The notes beneath the pieces are model-generated. The model did not search any database. It was given only the letters and a program-made list of their open reading frames with translations, and was not told the DNA's origin. Source: Oscillospiraceae bacterium (lineage in GTDB: Bacteria > Bacillota > Clostridia > Oscillospirales > Oscillospiraceae). From it: a stretch of 64,000 bases of DNA. Positions 27,958-35,660 of the stretch are shown here, piece by piece (position 1 is the stretch's first letter; every line of letters starts with the position of its first letter). The translations under genes were made by a program, and so were the position numbers. The stretch covers positions 21,376-85,375 of the forward strand of contig SVLD01000005.1 in NCBI GenBank assembly GCA_015068125.1, written 5' to 3'.

Positions 27958-29403
27958 CTAACCTCCGTTAGGTGCGTATACCGTATACCCTAAAGGTAGA
28001 GTGGCGTAAAGTGTATGTTTTTTCGTCCCACTATAACATACATCAAAACTCAACATTAGTAATCCAGTCGTAGTAGCTGTGGTTTGCGGCGTGCCTAGCC
28101 GCTTAACATCAATGTGAATGGTAAAGTAGTCACCTTCTTCGTCATGACCCGGCTGATCTGTGCACTCACTGAATCTCCTATCAGTAAGATTCTCTCTAAC
28201 AGCAAGAACGGTCTTTCCTGATAATTTCGTGTATGGAGATCCAAGTTCAATTTCGTCATAAACAAGTGGTAGGTCAGCCAAATTATCCAGTATTCCTAAC
28301 ACTGTCGCAAATGTAGAAGCAACATGATGCGAATTCGAAGTATGCTTCAATAAGCCAATCGTTATTGACGATCCATATTCGAACACCGTAGTTGACCCAT
28401 TAAATTCATACATTCGTCCTTCATGCACAGACTCCAAAATTGTAGTATAATTGCCGCAAGCTATGGAAATATCAAGATTAGTGTAGTAAAAAGGGTTATA
28501 TCCATATAGAGTAGTGCCGCCACAGTTATTATGTTCGGCTACCTTAAATGATGCAACCCAGGTTGTATCTGCAGAACTTTCCAAATTAGAATGCATATAA
28601 CTTAGGTAGGGGAGAGAGCTACATATATTTTTCGTGTTGCCCACATAGAAGGTATCTCGGTATCCGCTGTCTGGTGCCCACAATGTATATTCGTCGAGTC
28701 CTCTAGAATTTGAAGTTAGTCCGAAGTCATCCAGAACTTCTCCGGTTACAGGAAATTCCTCAATATGGTGCTCAACAATGTCGGTTGCCCAGAGAATAGC
28801 ATCTTTATATTTGTCTGCCTGAGGATAATCGCTTGCGTATAGTTTTTGAAGTGCTTTTGGAAGCGCACATTCAAAGAGATAAAGGATTCCCTGATTATCT
28901 TCCAGATAAATTCTCATGTGCGGCTGTCCGGACACGGACTTTTGTGAAGTAACAGAACTGTAAAGCAACCATGTATCTTCTTTTTGATCGTTGATGATTT
29001 CAAACAAGCGAACTGTGTACCCGTTGACTTTGTCAGGAACCTCAACGATAATGCTGTTCATGCCCGTTTGTGTACGAACGCCAGATGCAAGAGTACCAGA
29101 AATGGGTAAAGTTATATATCTGTCTCCTATAGCGACAGTTAAACTACACGAAAGTACATCTTCCGTAAGTTGAATATTTGTAACGAAGGCGCTAGTAGTT
29201 GACAAACTTTTTTCGGAAAAAAGCTTTGCTACCATAGCTTCTGATTTGGGGCCAGAAAACACTTGTGAAAAATTATCTTTAGAAATTACGAACGCTTCAT
29301 TAGATGTACTAGCAGAGGAGAGCGGTTCGCTTGCTGCTACATTCGTAAACAGTGCCAAAAAATAGACGGTTGCGAGCAAAAGAGATAAAATTTTGGTTTT
29401 CAT
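27958..29403 (-). CDS. Secreted protein of unknown function with Sec signal peptide
   Basis: The 481-residue protein begins with a clear signal peptide (MKTKILSLLLATVYFLALFTNVAAS, cleavage likely after VAA). The mature part is rich in Ser, Thr, Tyr and beta-prone stretches and has no repeat or enzyme motif that I recognise. The ATG at 29403 is chosen because AAAGGA lies 9 bases upstream; the GTG at 29421 overlaps that site. It has a consensus promoter (29510-29538) and an AT-rich, non-core codon style. With the 2-TM gene downstream it forms an isolated accessory operon next to a possible IS200-type remnant, suggesting transfer. Confidence 0.75.
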   Translation of the reverse strand: MKTKILSLLLATVYFLALFTNVAASEPLSSASTSNEAFVISKDNFSQVFSGPKSEAMVAKLFSEKSLSTTSAFVTNIQLTEDVLSCSLTVAIGDRYITLPISGTLASGVRTQTGMNSIIVEVPDKVNGYTVRLFEIINDQKEDTWLLYSSVTSQKSVSGQPHMRIYLEDNQGILYLFECALPKALQKLYASDYPQADKYKDAILWATDIVEHHIEEFPVTGEVLDDFGLTSNSRGLDEYTLWAPDSGYRDTFYVGNTKNICSSLPYLSYMHSNLESSADTTWVASFKVAEHNNCGGTTLYGYNPFYYTNLDISIACGNYTTILESVHEGRMYEFNGSTTVFEYGSSITIGLLKHTSNSHHVASTFATVLGILDNLADLPLVYDEIELGSPYTKLSGKTVLAVRENLTDRRFSECTDQPGHDEEGDYFTIHIDVKRLGTPQTTATTTGLLMLSFDVCYSGTKKHTLYATLPLGYTVYAPNGG

Positions 29404-29454
29404 TCTAAAAAATCCTTTCACATTGTTGGTTAATTATATTGCCAATACATTATT

Positions 29455-29477
29455 TCAGACCATAGGCATCCTCCTTT
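29455..29477 (-). other. Strong ribosome site with a two-codon open frame in the 5' leader
   Basis: On the minus strand AAAGGAGG (29477-29470) is followed 6 bases later by ATG GTC TGA (29463-29455), and also abuts ATG at 29469 (MPMV-stop). It lies between the promoter and the secreted-protein gene. It may be a minimal leader frame or a remnant of a decayed gene start. Confidence 0.35.
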
Positions 29478-29509
29478 CACACTCATGTTTTGGTCGTTTT
29501 GACAATTTT

Positions 29510-29538
29510 ATTATATAGGTATAATTAATATTTGTCAA
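29510..29538 (-). promoter_or_regulatory. Consensus promoter of the accessory secreted-protein operon
   Basis: On the minus strand TTGACA (29538-29533) is 17 bp from TATAAT (29515-29510), a perfect sigma-A match in very AT-rich surroundings. The transcript would start near 29503. Confidence 0.82.
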
Positions 29539-29558
29539 TACTGATGAGCTGCATATTT

Positions 29559-29600
29559 AAAATCCTCATTAACCGAAGCCATTCAGTTAATGAGGATTTT
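29559..29600 (-). terminator. Terminator of pfkA
   Basis: A 15-bp perfect stem (29559-29573 with 29586-29600), 12-nt loop, begins 8 bases after the pfkA stop. A/T runs on both sides make it potentially bidirectional. Confidence 0.88.
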
Positions 29601-29608
29601 CTATGTAC

Positions 29609-30580
29609 TTACAGGCCGGTCATGGCGGCCAGGACATCCACTTCCATGGACTGAATGCTGCGGTGCATCTGCAGGGCGTCGTCGATATCCACATCAGTGA
29701 AGCTACCCTTGCTGGTGCAGACGATACGGTTGGTCTTATTGGCCAGCAGAAGCTCCACAGCCAGATAGCCCATCTTGGTGGCGTTGACACGGTCACGGCC
29801 GGTGGGGGAGCCGCCGCGCTGGATGTGACCCAGGACTGTAACACGGGGATCCAGGTCAATGGCTTCCTTGATCTTTGCGGCAATTTCCGATGCAGATCCT
29901 GCGCCTTCAGCAACCACGATCATATAGTGGGTGAAGCCGTTGAATCGGGCCTGGCGGATCTTTTCGATGACATCCTTATCAAAATCGATGGTTTTTTCCG
30001 GTACCAGAACCGCCGTGGCGCCGACGGCGAGGCCAACATACATGGCAAGGTAGCCGGCGTTGCGGCCCATGACCTCCACCACGGAGCAGCGCTCGTGGGA
30101 CTGCATGGTGTCCCGGAGCTTATCGATGCACTCGATGGCGGTATTGGCTGCGGTGTCAAAGCCGATGGAGTAATTGGTACAGCTGATGTCATTATCGATG
30201 GTAGCAGGGATGCAGACCACATTAATGCCGTGGGAGGACAGAGCCCGTGCGCCGCGGAAGGTGCCGTCGCCGCCGATGGCAATCACACTGTCCAGGCCTA
30301 AGAATTTGCAAGTGGAAACCGCCTTGCGCTGGCCTTCCTCCGTCATAAATTCCTTGCTGCGGGCGGTATAAAGAATGGTGCCGCCACGGTTGATGGTACG
30401 GGAAACGCTCTTTTCATCCAGGCGGATGATATCGCCGTTGATCAGACCGTTATAACCGCGCAGAATGCCGTAGACTTCCACGTCGTGAAACAGGGCAGTA
30501 CGGACCACAGCCCGGACTGCAGCGTTCATGCCGGGGGCGTCGCCGCCGCTGGTCAGCACACCGATTCGTTTGATGCTCAT
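29609..30580 (-). CDS. pfkA: ATP-dependent 6-phosphofructokinase
   Basis: Phosphofructokinase converts fructose 6-phosphate to fructose 1,6-bisphosphate in glycolysis. The 323-residue protein has LTSGGDAPGMNAAVR, IGGDGTFRGA (Gly after GGD, as in ATP-dependent enzymes; pyrophosphate-dependent ones have Asp), the catalytic TIDND and VEVMGRNAGYLA. The usual PGTIDND reads PATIDND here, a mild variant. Length is that of the bacterial tetramer. GGAGGA precedes the ATG. It is transcribed alone between a promoter at 30613-30641 and a terminator. Confidence 0.96.
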   Translation of the reverse strand: MSIKRIGVLTSGGDAPGMNAAVRAVVRTALFHDVEVYGILRGYNGLINGDIIRLDEKSVSRTINRGGTILYTARSKEFMTEEGQRKAVSTCKFLGLDSVIAIGGDGTFRGARALSSHGINVVCIPATIDNDISCTNYSIGFDTAANTAIECIDKLRDTMQSHERCSVVEVMGRNAGYLAMYVGLAVGATAVLVPEKTIDFDKDVIEKIRQARFNGFTHYMIVVAEGAGSASEIAAKIKEAIDLDPRVTVLGHIQRGGSPTGRDRVNATKMGYLAVELLLANKTNRIVCTSKGSFTDVDIDDALQMHRSIQSMEVDVLAAMTGL

Positions 30581-30612
30581 GATGGGATCCTCCTAAGATC
30601 ATTTCTATCGTT

Positions 30613-30641
30613 ATTTTAACCATTTGTTTAAGGCTTGTAAA
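30613..30641 (-). promoter_or_regulatory. Promoter of pfkA
   Basis: On the minus strand TTTACA (30641-30636) is 17 bp from TAAAAT (30618-30613), about 33 bases from the pfkA start. It is back to back with the esterase promoter. Confidence 0.65.
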
Positions 30642-30691
30642 GTGGAATTTTCGACAAAAAGATAGCTTTATTTTAAATGCAATTGGTTCTG

Positions 30692-30720
30692 TTGACATAG
30701 GAGTAAAATCAAATTATAAT
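30692..30720 (+). promoter_or_regulatory. Consensus promoter of the esterase/ATP-grasp cassette
   Basis: TTGACA (30692-30697) is 17 bp from TATAAT (30715-30720), a perfect match, 28 bases before the first esterase gene. Confidence 0.85.
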
Positions 30721-30748
30721 ATACAAAAACAATGGAGGCAGATGGGAA

Positions 30749-31504
30749 ATGATTAAAAAATGGTTTGTGCAGATTCCGCAACTTTCCGGTGATCTGCAGC
30801 GGCGGGTGTACCTGTATCTGCCGGCTTCCTATGAGAAAAAGAAGGATCAGCGGTATCCTGTTATGTATATGTTTGACGGCCACAATGTGTTCTTCGACAG
30901 CGACGCAACCTATGGAAAATCCTGGGGTATGAATAGGTTTATGCAGGAATCCGGTAAGGAGCTGATCATTGTGGCTGTGGAATGTAACCACGTGGGCAAC
31001 GGCCGGCTGCAGGAGTATTCTCCCTTCAATTTTGAAAATGCCACTCTGGGCAAGATCAAGGGCAAGGGAAAGAACTACATGCATTGGCTGGTCAACACCC
31101 TGAAGCCCTTTATTGACGAAAAATACCGCACCCTGCCGGATCGGAAAAATACCATCATTTGCGGCTCTTCCATGGGCGGTCTGATGGCACTGTATGCCGC
31201 AACGGTGTACAACCACATTTTCCAGCGGGCTGCCTGCCTGTCGCCCAGTTTGTGGGTTGATTCGGGTAAGGTGCTGGAAATGGTGGCCCGGGCCCACATT
31301 CGCCGGGATACCTGCATCTATATGGACTACGGCAGCGAGGAAATGTTTAACCATGCCGCCAATGCCGAGGCGCTGATTTCCACATCCCATCTGCTGCTGA
31401 CGAAGCGGGTGAATCTGGCGCTCCGGGTCGTACCCGGCGGAGATCATTCGGAAGCAAGCTGGGAACGGCAGATCCCGGTGTTTATGGACTGCTTAGGACT
31501 GTGA
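30749..31504 (+). CDS. Alpha/beta-hydrolase esterase (esterase D/Fes type)
   Basis: The 251-residue cytoplasmic protein belongs to the putative-esterase type of alpha/beta hydrolases. It shows the early strand VYLYLPASY, YPVMYMFDGHNVFFD (oxyanion side), the nucleophile elbow GSSMGG (about residues 140-145), a later acid candidate in MDYGSEE, and the catalytic His in GGDHSEASW near the C terminus. There is no signal peptide. GGAGG lies 11 bases before the ATG. Its stop overlaps an alternative start of the next esterase. The substrate is unknown; the context with a second esterase and an ATP-grasp enzyme suggests a shared acyl or peptide-like substrate. Confidence 0.85.
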   Translation: MIKKWFVQIPQLSGDLQRRVYLYLPASYEKKKDQRYPVMYMFDGHNVFFDSDATYGKSWGMNRFMQESGKELIIVAVECNHVGNGRLQEYSPFNFENATLGKIKGKGKNYMHWLVNTLKPFIDEKYRTLPDRKNTIICGSSMGGLMALYAATVYNHIFQRAACLSPSLWVDSGKVLEMVARAHIRRDTCIYMDYGSEEMFNHAANAEALISTSHLLLTKRVNLALRVVPGGDHSEASWERQIPVFMDCLGL

Positions 31505-31512
31505 GGGAAACA

Positions 31513-32265
31513 ATGGAAATTCGTTACGAAAAGCATTACAGCTCCCACTTAAACCGGGAGATGGAATTTAAGATCTACGGGCATGCCGGTAAGCCGGTGC
31601 TGTTTATCCCTTGCCAAAGCGGCCGGTTCTTCGATTTTGAGAACTTCAAAATGGTGGATCACTGGGCCAAGTGGATTGAAGAGGGAAGATGCACCGTTTA
31701 CAGCGCAGACTGCATCGATGATGAAGCCTGGGCTGCCCAGTGGGCAGACAACCGCTGGCGCATTGAGAATCACGAGCGCTGGTATAACTACATCATCGAG
31801 GAGCTTGTTCCTACCATTCGCCATTTGAGCGGACTGCGCAACGGATACGATCAGGGAATTATGACCTTCGGCTGTTCCATGGGTGCTATGCACGCGGCAA
31901 ATCTGTTCTTCCGCCGACCGGATCTGTTTGACACGGTGTTTGCCATCTCCGGTTTGTACGACTCCAATATGTTCTTTGGAGATTACATGGATGAACTGGT
32001 TTACCGAAACAGCCCGGTACATTATCTGGCCAATATGCCCTGGGATCATCCCTACATTGAGATGTACAATCAGCGGAAAATTATGATCGTGGTTGGTCAG
32101 GGCGACTGGGAAGGCCCCCTGCTGGAGAGCACCGGCTGGCTGGACACGGTGATGGCACAGAAGGGAATTAAGGCCAGATTTGAATACTGGGGCTTGGATG
32201 TTGCCCACGACTGGCCCTGGTGGTTCAAGATGGTGGAAACCTATGTTCCCGAACTGCTTGGTTAA
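31513..32265 (+). CDS. Second alpha/beta-hydrolase esterase of the cassette
   Basis: The 250-residue protein has a related fold but is only distantly similar to its neighbour. It shows LFIPCQSGRFFDFENF near the N terminus, nucleophile motif GCSMGAMHA (about residues 119-127) and a C-terminal His in VAHDWPWW. It is unusually rich in Trp, with many aromatic residues around the presumed active site. The ATG at 31513 follows GAGGG by 5 bases; a GTG at 31501 overlapping the upstream stop is possible. It begins 8 bases after the first esterase and 21 bases before the ATP-grasp gene, all on one transcript. Confidence 0.82.
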   Translation: MEIRYEKHYSSHLNREMEFKIYGHAGKPVLFIPCQSGRFFDFENFKMVDHWAKWIEEGRCTVYSADCIDDEAWAAQWADNRWRIENHERWYNYIIEELVPTIRHLSGLRNGYDQGIMTFGCSMGAMHAANLFFRRPDLFDTVFAISGLYDSNMFFGDYMDELVYRNSPVHYLANMPWDHPYIEMYNQRKIMIVVGQGDWEGPLLESTGWLDTVMAQKGIKARFEYWGLDVAHDWPWWFKMVETYVPELLG

Positions 32266-32286
32266 AATGAGAAAGCGAGAAAGAAA

Positions 32287-33477
32287 ATGAAGAATTTTGT
32301 GTTTATTTCCCCGAATTTCCCTGCAAGTTACTGGAAATTCTGCGCGGAACTGAAAATTAATGGCCTGCGGGTGCTAGGTATCGGCGATTGCCCCTATGAG
32401 GAGCTGAAGCAGGAGCTGAGAGACTCTCTGGATGAGTATTACAAGGTCGGCAATCTGGAGAATTACGACGAGGTTTTCAAGGCTGTGGCCTTTTTTTCCT
32501 TCAAATACGGCAAGATCGACTGGTTGGAATCCAACAACGAATACTGGCTCATGCGGGATGCCAAGCTGAGAACGGAGTTTAACATCACCACCGGCTTTAA
32601 AGATGACGACATGGATCGTATCAAGCTGAAATCCGGCATGAAGGCATATTATGCCAAGGCCGGTCTGCCCACCGCCCGGTATCATCTGGTGAAGGGCTAT
32701 GCCGACGCGGCTGAATTTGCCCACAAGGTCGGTTACCCGGTTGTGGTCAAGCCTGACAACGGCGTGGGAGCCAACAACACCTACCGCCTCAAGTGTGACG
32801 ATGACCTGCACTTCTTCATCGATCACAAGGATGACAATGTGTATATCATGGAGGAGTATGTCAAGGGTCATGTGGAGACCTTTGATGCCATTATCGATGG
32901 AAAAGGCAAGCCCATTTTCGAGTCCGGTAATGTAACGCCGCTGTCGCTGATGGATGTGGTGAACAACGGCGAGGATTCCATTTACTACATCGTCAAGGAG
33001 GTTTCTCCCAAGATTCGGGATGCCGGCCTGCGGACAGTGGAGGCATTTGGCGTAAAGAGCCGCTTTGTGCATCTGGAGTTCTTTGTGCTGGATGCTGACC
33101 AGGAGGGACTGGGCAAAACCGGCGATGTGATCGGCCTGGAGGTCAATATGCGGCCTGCCGGCGGTTTTACTCCGGATATGTATAACTTTGCCTATGAGCT
33201 GGATGTGTATAAGCTCTGGGCGGACATGATTGCTTTTGACACCTGTACCGTTCCTACGGATCGCCCCCGGCATTACTGCGCCTTTGTTGGCAGGCGGGAC
33301 GGACATCAGTATGTCATGAATCACGAGACTGTCATGGCTAAGTACGGCTCCAGAATGAAGATGCAGGGCAGAATGCCAGATGCGCTGGCCGGTGCCATGG
33401 GCAACCTGATGTATGTGGCCATTTTGGACACAGAAGAGGAGCTGCAGGGCTTCTTCCGTGATCTGCTGGCTACTTGA
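32287..33477 (+). CDS. ATP-grasp domain ligase
   Basis: The 396-residue protein has a Rossmann-like N-terminal domain (FVFISPNFPASYWKFCAELK), then the ATP-grasp fold. The fold shows KSGMKAYYAKAGLPTARYHL, the ATP-binding lysine in YPVVVKPDNGVGANNTYRL, the hinge IMEEYVKGHVETFDAI, and the metal-binding region GLEVNMRPAGGFTPDM with Glu and Asn. Such enzymes join a carboxylate to an amine or thiol through an acyl phosphate. It looks like a carboxylate-amine ligase type but the substrates are unknown. The ribosome site is weak (purine-rich, GAGAAAG). It is the last gene before a terminator. Confidence 0.87.
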   Translation: MKNFVFISPNFPASYWKFCAELKINGLRVLGIGDCPYEELKQELRDSLDEYYKVGNLENYDEVFKAVAFFSFKYGKIDWLESNNEYWLMRDAKLRTEFNITTGFKDDDMDRIKLKSGMKAYYAKAGLPTARYHLVKGYADAAEFAHKVGYPVVVKPDNGVGANNTYRLKCDDDLHFFIDHKDDNVYIMEEYVKGHVETFDAIIDGKGKPIFESGNVTPLSLMDVVNNGEDSIYYIVKEVSPKIRDAGLRTVEAFGVKSRFVHLEFFVLDADQEGLGKTGDVIGLEVNMRPAGGFTPDMYNFAYELDVYKLWADMIAFDTCTVPTDRPRHYCAFVGRRDGHQYVMNHETVMAKYGSRMKMQGRMPDALAGAMGNLMYVAILDTEEELQGFFRDLLAT

Positions 33478-33488
33478 TTGAGCATGAT

Positions 33489-33518
33489 AACGCCCCTGAC
33501 CGAGAGGTCAGGGGCGTT
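33489..33518. terminator. Bidirectional terminator between ATP-grasp and YD-repeat genes
   Basis: A 13-bp perfect stem (33489-33501 with 33506-33518) has a GAGA loop. It ends the plus-strand cassette and also lies just after the stop of the minus-strand YD gene. Its inner part CCCCTGACCGAGA recurs in the terminator at 35626-35652. Confidence 0.88.
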
Positions 33519-33523
33519 GATCT

Positions 33524-34450
33524 TTATTCTTTATCTTCGTCGTAGACGACAATGGCGATATCATCGTAGGATACTTTTTGCCTGTAGTCAGGAGTGCCAT
33601 CGCTGTTGTATACAGTATACCGGGTTCGGTTTCCGTATCTATCGTATTCGGAAGAGGTCTTTTCTGTTATTTCGCCTTCGGCGTCGTAGGTAACAGATCG
33701 AATTTGGTTTCCGTACTCATCGTACTTATAGGTGGTTTCACCGGTTTTCTTTCCGTTGCCGTTTTTGAAAATTCTGCGAACTTCGTTGCCGTCTTCGTCG
33801 TACTCACATTCGTAGGTGCTTTCTATATCAGTGTTTCTACCATAGTGTACGCAAAGGGTGACAAGATCATCGCCGTTATCATATCTGAACAAGAGGCTAT
33901 ATGATTCATTTTCGTCATAAAAAGCCATTTTCGAAATTCTGTCATCCTCGTCGTAAACATAAGTGAGTTTCGCTTCATAGATCACATTGTCTTTTTTGTC
34001 ATAGACAGTGGCTTGCAGCAAATTGTTATGCTCATCGTATGTGTAGACATATTTGTTCTCGATTTTGCCGTCTTCGTCGTAATAGATTTCCAGGATGGGA
34101 TTACCATAGTCATCATATTCGCACTTTATCTTATATGTGGTCTCTCTTGTGGACTCGCCACCGAGGTAGTTCGTATTTGTTACACGCTTATCTTCGTAAC
34201 ATACAGTAAAACGATCCAGAATTTCCTCAGTATCCTTAAAATCCCGGCATTGATCCAATTCTTCCAGCGCTTCGTTATAGTCCTCAGATTCGATCAGCTC
34301 CAGAGCTTGCTGATAGTGGTAATTGGGGACGAGATAGGAAATGATGACTTGCACTAGCAGAATGATAAGCACGATCACCACGGCGGCGGAAATGCATATG
34401 ATTTTGATTTTCTTAGCCTTATTTGTTTGTGTGTCTGCGCCGTTTTTCAT
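33524..34450 (-). CDS. Membrane-anchored YD-repeat protein C (308 residues)
   Basis: This is the third of three tandem paralogues. It has a short basic N terminus, one membrane helix (about residues 17-41), then a TPR-like hairpin (YQQALELIESEDYNEALEELDQCRDFKDTEE). About seven imperfect repeats of the type YEYDxxGN-x5-YxxxG follow (CEYDDYGN, YTYDEHNN, YKYDEYGN, SEYDRYGN). The body is very acidic and Tyr-rich. A positive-inside reading puts the repeats outside the cell. There is no Rhs core or toxin domain. AAGGAG precedes the ATG. No own promoter is seen; it starts 32 bases after gene B and is probably cotranscribed with it. Function unknown. Confidence 0.8.
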   Translation of the reverse strand: MKNGADTQTNKAKKIKIICISAAVVIVLIILLVQVIISYLVPNYHYQQALELIESEDYNEALEELDQCRDFKDTEEILDRFTVCYEDKRVTNTNYLGGESTRETTYKIKCEYDDYGNPILEIYYDEDGKIENKYVYTYDEHNNLLQATVYDKKDNVIYEAKLTYVYDEDDRISKMAFYDENESYSLLFRYDNGDDLVTLCVHYGRNTDIESTYECEYDEDGNEVRRIFKNGNGKKTGETTYKYDEYGNQIRSVTYDAEGEITEKTSSEYDRYGNRTRYTVYNSDGTPDYRQKVSYDDIAIVVYDEDKE

Positions 34451-34482
34451 GGTAACATCTCCTTACATTGGAATACTGAATT

Positions 34483-35556
34483 TTATTTGGAATTGGGATT
34501 GAAAAAGACGATCTTTCCGCCGTAGGAATACTCATATTTCTCCATCAGCTTGCCGTCGCTGCCGTAGTGGACAGTGAGGAGGATATTTCCGTTTTCATCG
34601 TAGGTGTTCTCCAACTTGTCATGCAGGTTGCCCTGGTAGTCATACTGAAGTGACAGCGTCAGCTGTCCGGCTGCGTTGTAGGTATATGCTTCGCTGAATT
34701 CCAGTACGCCGTTGCCGTCGTAGTGAGCAGTGGACACCAGCATGCTGTTTTCGTAGGCGTAGGTGTCTTTGTACAGCATGGCACCATCGATGCTGTAGCA
34801 GGTCTGCTGAATAACCCTGCCAATGGAATCTGCGACATAGACATAGGAAAATTCGTCTTTAAATTCCAATACGCCATTTTGATCATAAGCGGCAGTTAGG
34901 GTGCAATTGCCTTCGGCGTCATAGACGTATTCATTTGTAAAAACCAGTTCGCCGGTGCTGGTGTAGTGGGCATGGAAGATCTCGTTGCCGTCTTTGTCGT
35001 ATTCGCTCTTGTCAGAGGACATCAAGATACCGCTACTGTCATAGAAAGCATATAAGCAACGGCTGCCGTTTTCGTGGTATTCATAGGTATGTGTTTCTTT
35101 AAATGTCAAACTGCCGGTGAGGTCGTATTGGGCTTCAACAGCGGTTAATTTTCTGCCGGATTCATCATAAGTGTACTCAGAACAGAATGTGGTTCCTTCT
35201 TCCACATTCTGGTAGGTGATCCTGATGCAATTGCCGGCTTCATCGAAGACATAGGCATAGCGCTCATTGCTGACATACTCGGAATTGTTAAGGTAAGCGC
35301 AGTATTTTACATCCTTTTGCTCATATTTGATGATAAAGCAGGGGAGCAGGTCTTCTGTATCCAGGAACTGGGGATATTTTTGGAGTTTTTCGTAGGCCTC
35401 GGCGTAACTACCGGCTTCAATCAGCTTCTTTGCGCTGTTATAGTTGAATAAAGGAGTGAAGTAGAATATGGCGGACAGAACGATGGCGGACACCAGCAGC
35501 ACTGCCAGGGCGGCAAACAGAACGATTTTGACGGTTTTCGGTTTTTTGTTTTCCAC
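34483..35556 (-). CDS. Membrane-anchored YD-repeat protein B (357 residues)
   Basis: This paralogue has a cytoplasmic basic tail (MENKKPKTVK) and one helix (about residues 11-33). The conserved juxtamembrane module follows (PLFNYNSAKKLIEAGSYAEAYEKLQKYPQFLDTEDLL), then about ten YD-type repeats (YVFDEAGN, YTYDESGR, YVYDAEGN, NTYDENGN), and it ends in YSYGGKIVFFNPNSK. The module and the ending are close to those of gene A. It has its own promoter (35589-35617), lies after gene A's terminator, and reads on into gene C. The repeats probably form an extracellular beta-solenoid or spiral; what they bind is unknown. Confidence 0.82.
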   Translation of the reverse strand: MENKKPKTVKIVLFAALAVLLVSAIVLSAIFYFTPLFNYNSAKKLIEAGSYAEAYEKLQKYPQFLDTEDLLPCFIIKYEQKDVKYCAYLNNSEYVSNERYAYVFDEAGNCIRITYQNVEEGTTFCSEYTYDESGRKLTAVEAQYDLTGSLTFKETHTYEYHENGSRCLYAFYDSSGILMSSDKSEYDKDGNEIFHAHYTSTGELVFTNEYVYDAEGNCTLTAAYDQNGVLEFKDEFSYVYVADSIGRVIQQTCYSIDGAMLYKDTYAYENSMLVSTAHYDGNGVLEFSEAYTYNAAGQLTLSLQYDYQGNLHDKLENTYDENGNILLTVHYGSDGKLMEKYEYSYGGKIVFFNPNSK

Positions 35557-35588
35557 AGTGTCAACTCCTCTCGTTTCGTTCTATGGAT

Positions 35589-35617
35589 ACTATATCACGA
35601 TTCTGTCGGTTTGGCAA
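35589..35617 (-). promoter_or_regulatory. Promoter of YD-repeat genes B and C
   Basis: On the minus strand TTGCCA (35617-35612) is 17 bp from TATAGT (35594-35589), about 33 bases from the gene B start. Confidence 0.65.
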
Positions 35618-35625
35618 TAAAAGTT

Positions 35626-35652
35626 ACCCCCTGACCGAGAAGATCAGGGGGT
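35626..35652 (-). terminator. Terminator of YD-repeat gene A
   Basis: A 9-bp stem ACCCCCTGA (35626-35634) with TCAGGGGGT (35644-35652) is followed on the minus strand by AACTTTTATT. It begins 9 bases after the gene A stop and shares its core with the terminator at 33489-33518. Confidence 0.8.
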
Positions 35653-35660
35653 GGTATGGA

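Noticed and set aside
29603..30301. 232-codon plus-strand frame opposite pfkA
   Set aside because: It is antisense to a clear phosphofructokinase and begins inside its terminator region.
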